Shown here piece after piece: positions 60,708 through 64,000 of a DNA stretch of 64,000 nt (the stretch's first letter is position 1; each line of letters begins with the position of its first letter). This DNA comes from Baylisascaris procyonis. Lineage: Eukaryota; Nematoda; Chromadorea; Rhabditida; Ascarididae. The notes under the pieces are model-generated. The model saw only the letters and a program-made list of their open reading frames with translations. It was not told where the DNA came from and searched no databases. Location of the stretch: positions 657,501 through 721,500 of the forward strand of contig JAZARR010000197.1 of the NCBI GenBank assembly GCA_037389465.1, given 5' to 3'. The translations under genes and the position numbers were made by a program.

Positions 60708-62545
60708 TATTTTGGCGGAAGAGCAGCAGATATACTGATTCCCATCTGTTATACTATGCTTTTATTCGTATATTTATCAGCTGATCAATCTAGTCGATGG
60801 TAGTGTTTGCCGATCGAGCAGATGTTCTAGGATTGATGCCATCGATACACCCTACATCATAAGTAAGTTAATCAAAGGGTAAACCTGAAAAAGATAAAGT
60901 AATTGTCTAATTAGTTCGTTGTAAAGTTATATTATATATTGATGTGATCGACTGATCGAAACTTACAATGTAATTGTGATCGAATTTGATGCAACAGTGT
61001 GTATAAAATTCGTAATCTCAGAGATATCATTGGAAAATTGAACAAATGCAATGAATTTATTGCGATAGTGTGAATATATGTTCGAACGACTAAAAAAATT
61101 GAAAGCATCAAAGAAATGAAGAGGCGCTCTACGAGTTCTATTGACTAACGACGCCCTCAATGAAAGATGTCGTATGATTATTACGATGTTTTACTGCAAA
61201 AAATTATGCTGCAATTTTTCATTCTTTTGCAAAAACCATTGCAGTTTAAAAAAAAAACATTCAATTATCTTTACAATGTCTTTATATTTATCATGCAGTT
61301 CATTGCAACAAAAAGCTAATAATCATACCTTTTATTTCCTTTCTCATTCTCTCTTTTCCTTGGTCTGGTCATAAGCACATCTTTATTATCATATACTTTT
61401 AAAATGCATGAAGTATTAGGTGGAATTTTGTGTTACGTAGCGCTGTTATTGTTGTTGTATGATAGATTCTATTCATTGATGTGTATCAACAAACATTAAC
61501 GGATGCGGCATTTGCTTGCCGGATCTTTGCTCATTGTTTTTGATACCGATATTTGCTTATACTCTGCCGAATTAATGACTTCTGGTTGCTTTCAATGTTC
61601 CTGGATGAGCGTATTTAGCAAATGCAAACTGTGTTGCTAGGATGCCTCCTAACATTTAGCAATATCACACAGTTTTCGTTTTCCATTGGCAAATAAGCCG
61701 AAATGTGTCGAAAGATTGAATTTGCAAAATAAATTGCAGTTTTGTCGATTTGCTTGAAGTTTTCGAAATTTCAACTTAGAAGCATTATATCGGCTTCTAT
61801 GCATTTGCATATTTATGTGTATGTCTGTCTGTCTGATCAATAGCTCCAACAAACGAAGCGCTAAACTTATCGAAAAGAAAATGAGAGAATATGATTTACG
61901 TTATGAGTCCATTCGTATTGTTATTCAGCACTTTCTGCGTGAGTCGTCGTCTTGAAAAGTTTCATGAAAGCCACAAGTCTTCCCGAGAGTTCTAACAGTT
62001 TCACAAGGCATATCATAATTATGTCCCCGCTGTTTTTTATATGTGTTCAGTTAGCTGCTACAATCAGCCCATATATAAAACACATAACGTGCCAGTATCT
62101 TTTAGTGTGCCATTTCGCCTATTTGAATTATTCATGGTAAGTGTTCAACGCACGATCGCTCCGCATCCGTGAATCATGTTCTCCATCGCCTACTCACGAA
62201 TATTAGTTTTGAGGAGCACTGTAGGGTTGTTCAAAGAAAGTTGCATTAAATGTCTGCCTTCCAAAGGAGTTGCAGTCCTAGAGAAAGGGAAATGAATCAT
62301 GATTAATTTGGACGAAACGTCCCTTCAAATTAGATTGGCGTTTTCAGGCGATAAAAGTGACATACAGTCAGATGTCTTTGAAAGGCACTAATGATAAGCA
62401 ATCTGTGAGCACCTTTATAGCTTACACCTTTATCAAACTTGAGTAGAATACCACCAAATATATTCTACGAGAACATTCACATCCTCACAAGTGCTTTATT
62501 TGTAGCTCTTCAATTTCTTCTTTTCTTACCTTTCAATTTCTTTTA
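60708..62545. repeat. Block U, inverted copy D
   Basis: Reverse complement of the regions upstream of genes A and C. Together with 51960-53345 it makes the two arms of a large inverted repeat whose centre lies between genes C and D. Confidence 0.9.
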
Positions 62546-63750
62546 TCGCTAATAAAGCGGGTGTTTTTTGAAACTTTTTATATTACATTATGTTCATATT
62601 GATATCCTGATTTCCTGTGGAATTATTAAGCTTACATTTTCGAATATTCTTTGCAATAATTCGAAATATTTTTTCGAGCGACTGTTAATATTTGCTAGCA
62701 CATTTATTTATAATCGCGAGCATTCGTTTATGTATGTTTGCATAGGTTTTTAATAGCTCGGTTTCATAAAATCATAACTCTTCGCAATACTATGAAGCCA
62801 GAAATATAATCTTTCTTCGCGAATGAATATTATTAGTGTTGTGGCGAAGAAACCCAATGAGTTATCTAGCTGCTAGCGACCTGAAATTGAAATGCGTCTC
62901 AATGTAGCAACTCACGAAACTGTCAGATTTGACTTCTTGCAGTAGTGACCATATCGTTCCAGTAAATTGGCGTTGCGGTTCTTGTGGAGGTGCAACTCTC
63001 TTACGTTTTGTCAGCATTATTCCGTCTCTATACTTTTATGCTTGAATTTCTTTTCGCAACTTCCTTCTCATCATTGGTTGTCATTAGTGTTGACGCTTAG
63101 CAATCTTTTCACTATATCGTTCGTGAATGCGTCAGCAAAAAACTACCTTTCACGTCATTTTTTAATGTCGTGCGAAAGTACATTAAGGTTCAGTTACCCA
63201 AGTTTGAGGTTTATGTCGACCGCAGAGTTGAGAAGCGTCCCGCCGAGCCGTGTGAACAAACTTGGGAGGAATCAATTTACATTTATAGATCATGCCAATT
63301 TGCATTTATATAACGTTGACTGCTGATGATCTCGAGTAGTTTCGATTGCAGCAGAGAAATTGAGGAACACAGAAAAGGAACTATCGACTGCTAAAGAAAA
63401 ACGATTTGCGGTAAACATTTGCAAATCCGCACGTGTTAAGCAGTGGCAGTTGGTTATTCTTCACATAACCTAGTGGTCGGCACGAAGAAAGCGATAAATT
63501 TTTTATTGAAAAATTTGAAAATAATTAAATTTGATAGAAAATGCAACAATGCAATGAACAAGCACAAAATGAACTCTATTATAATCGTTAGTGGTGATTT
63601 TATTCACATATGTGGGGAGGAATATCTTATATACTGAGGAAAGAAGAATGTACCACTCGGTAGATGAGCGGATGAGGAGAATAGAAGAAGAGAAAAGAGG
63701 AAAAATATTTACAGAAAAAAGAAAATTAAATCTCGTTACTGCGTAAATCA
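62546..63750. repeat. Duplicated blocks right of D, including block X copy 3 (partial)
   Basis: 62546-63180 matches 51330-51960 in inverted form. 63050-63490 matches 49110-49640 directly. 63497-63750 matches the first 250 bp of block X. No gene was found. Confidence 0.8.
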
Positions 63751-63759
63751 TGCTCTGCG

Positions 63760-64000
63760 ACTTTCATTGCAATAAGTTTAGTGCTTCACGTGCTGGAACT
63801 ATTGATCAGACAGACATACACATACTTAAACATACAAGTGCATACAAGCCGACGTAATGCTCCCAAGTTGAAATTCCGAAAACATGAAGCAAATCAACAA
63901 AGTGGGATTTATTCTGCGAATTCTACCTTCCAACACAGTTCGGTTTATTTGCCAAAGGAAAATGAAAATGGTACGGTATAATGTAATGTTGAAAGATATC
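63760..64000 (+). repeat. Start of block U, unit E, cut by the window edge
   Basis: Direct match to 40120-40340 and 52195-52410. By analogy with units A and C, a + strand ShKT gene would be expected about 1-1.2 kb beyond the right edge. Confidence 0.75.

Overview
The window is AT-rich, intron-dense eukaryotic DNA and looks like a nematode chromosome. The support is an astacin metalloprotease fused to a C-terminal ShKT domain (the nematode NAS arrangement), a local amplification of small secreted ShKT proteins, a probable splice-leader acceptor a few bases before a start codon, short exons with phase-consistent GT/AG borders, and abundant foldback and microsatellite DNA. I cannot name the species. 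Most long open frames in this window are chance. The real coding DNA was found by joining short exons across introns.

Layout. 1-7.6 kb: no supported gene; a 35-bp satellite, microsatellites, a long perfect hairpin and two unexplained minus-strand open frames. 7.6-16.5 kb: one astacin gene on + (11 exons). 16.5-23.1 kb: intergenic, with a foldback element and a LINE reverse-transcriptase relic. 23.1-29.0 kb: a secreted EF-hand protein on + (6 exons). 29.0-32.6 kb: intergenic. About 32.6-35.9 kb: an unrecognised, probably secreted, precursor-like gene on + with a four-cysteine C-terminus. 36-64 kb: a mosaic of large direct and inverted segmental duplications built around a small secreted gene with two ShKT domains. 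Copies alternate in strand: A (+, 41.3-43.5 kb, intact), B (-, 47.7-48.3 kb, broken), C (+, 53.3-55.8 kb, intact), D (-, 59.7-60.7 kb, broken), and the upstream half of a fifth, + oriented unit (E) running off the right edge at 64 kb. A 1.1-kb solo LTR with a 5-bp target duplication sits in the D unit.

How the genes relate. All three single-copy genes and the ShKT family appear secreted (signal peptides, Cys-rich modules, dibasic or furin-like sites). The ShKT module occurs both at the end of the astacin and as tandem domains in the array. The most unusual feature is the array itself: inverted and direct duplication, independent decay of the minus-strand copies, and a phase-compatible extra exon downstream of copy A that could make an alternative C-terminus.
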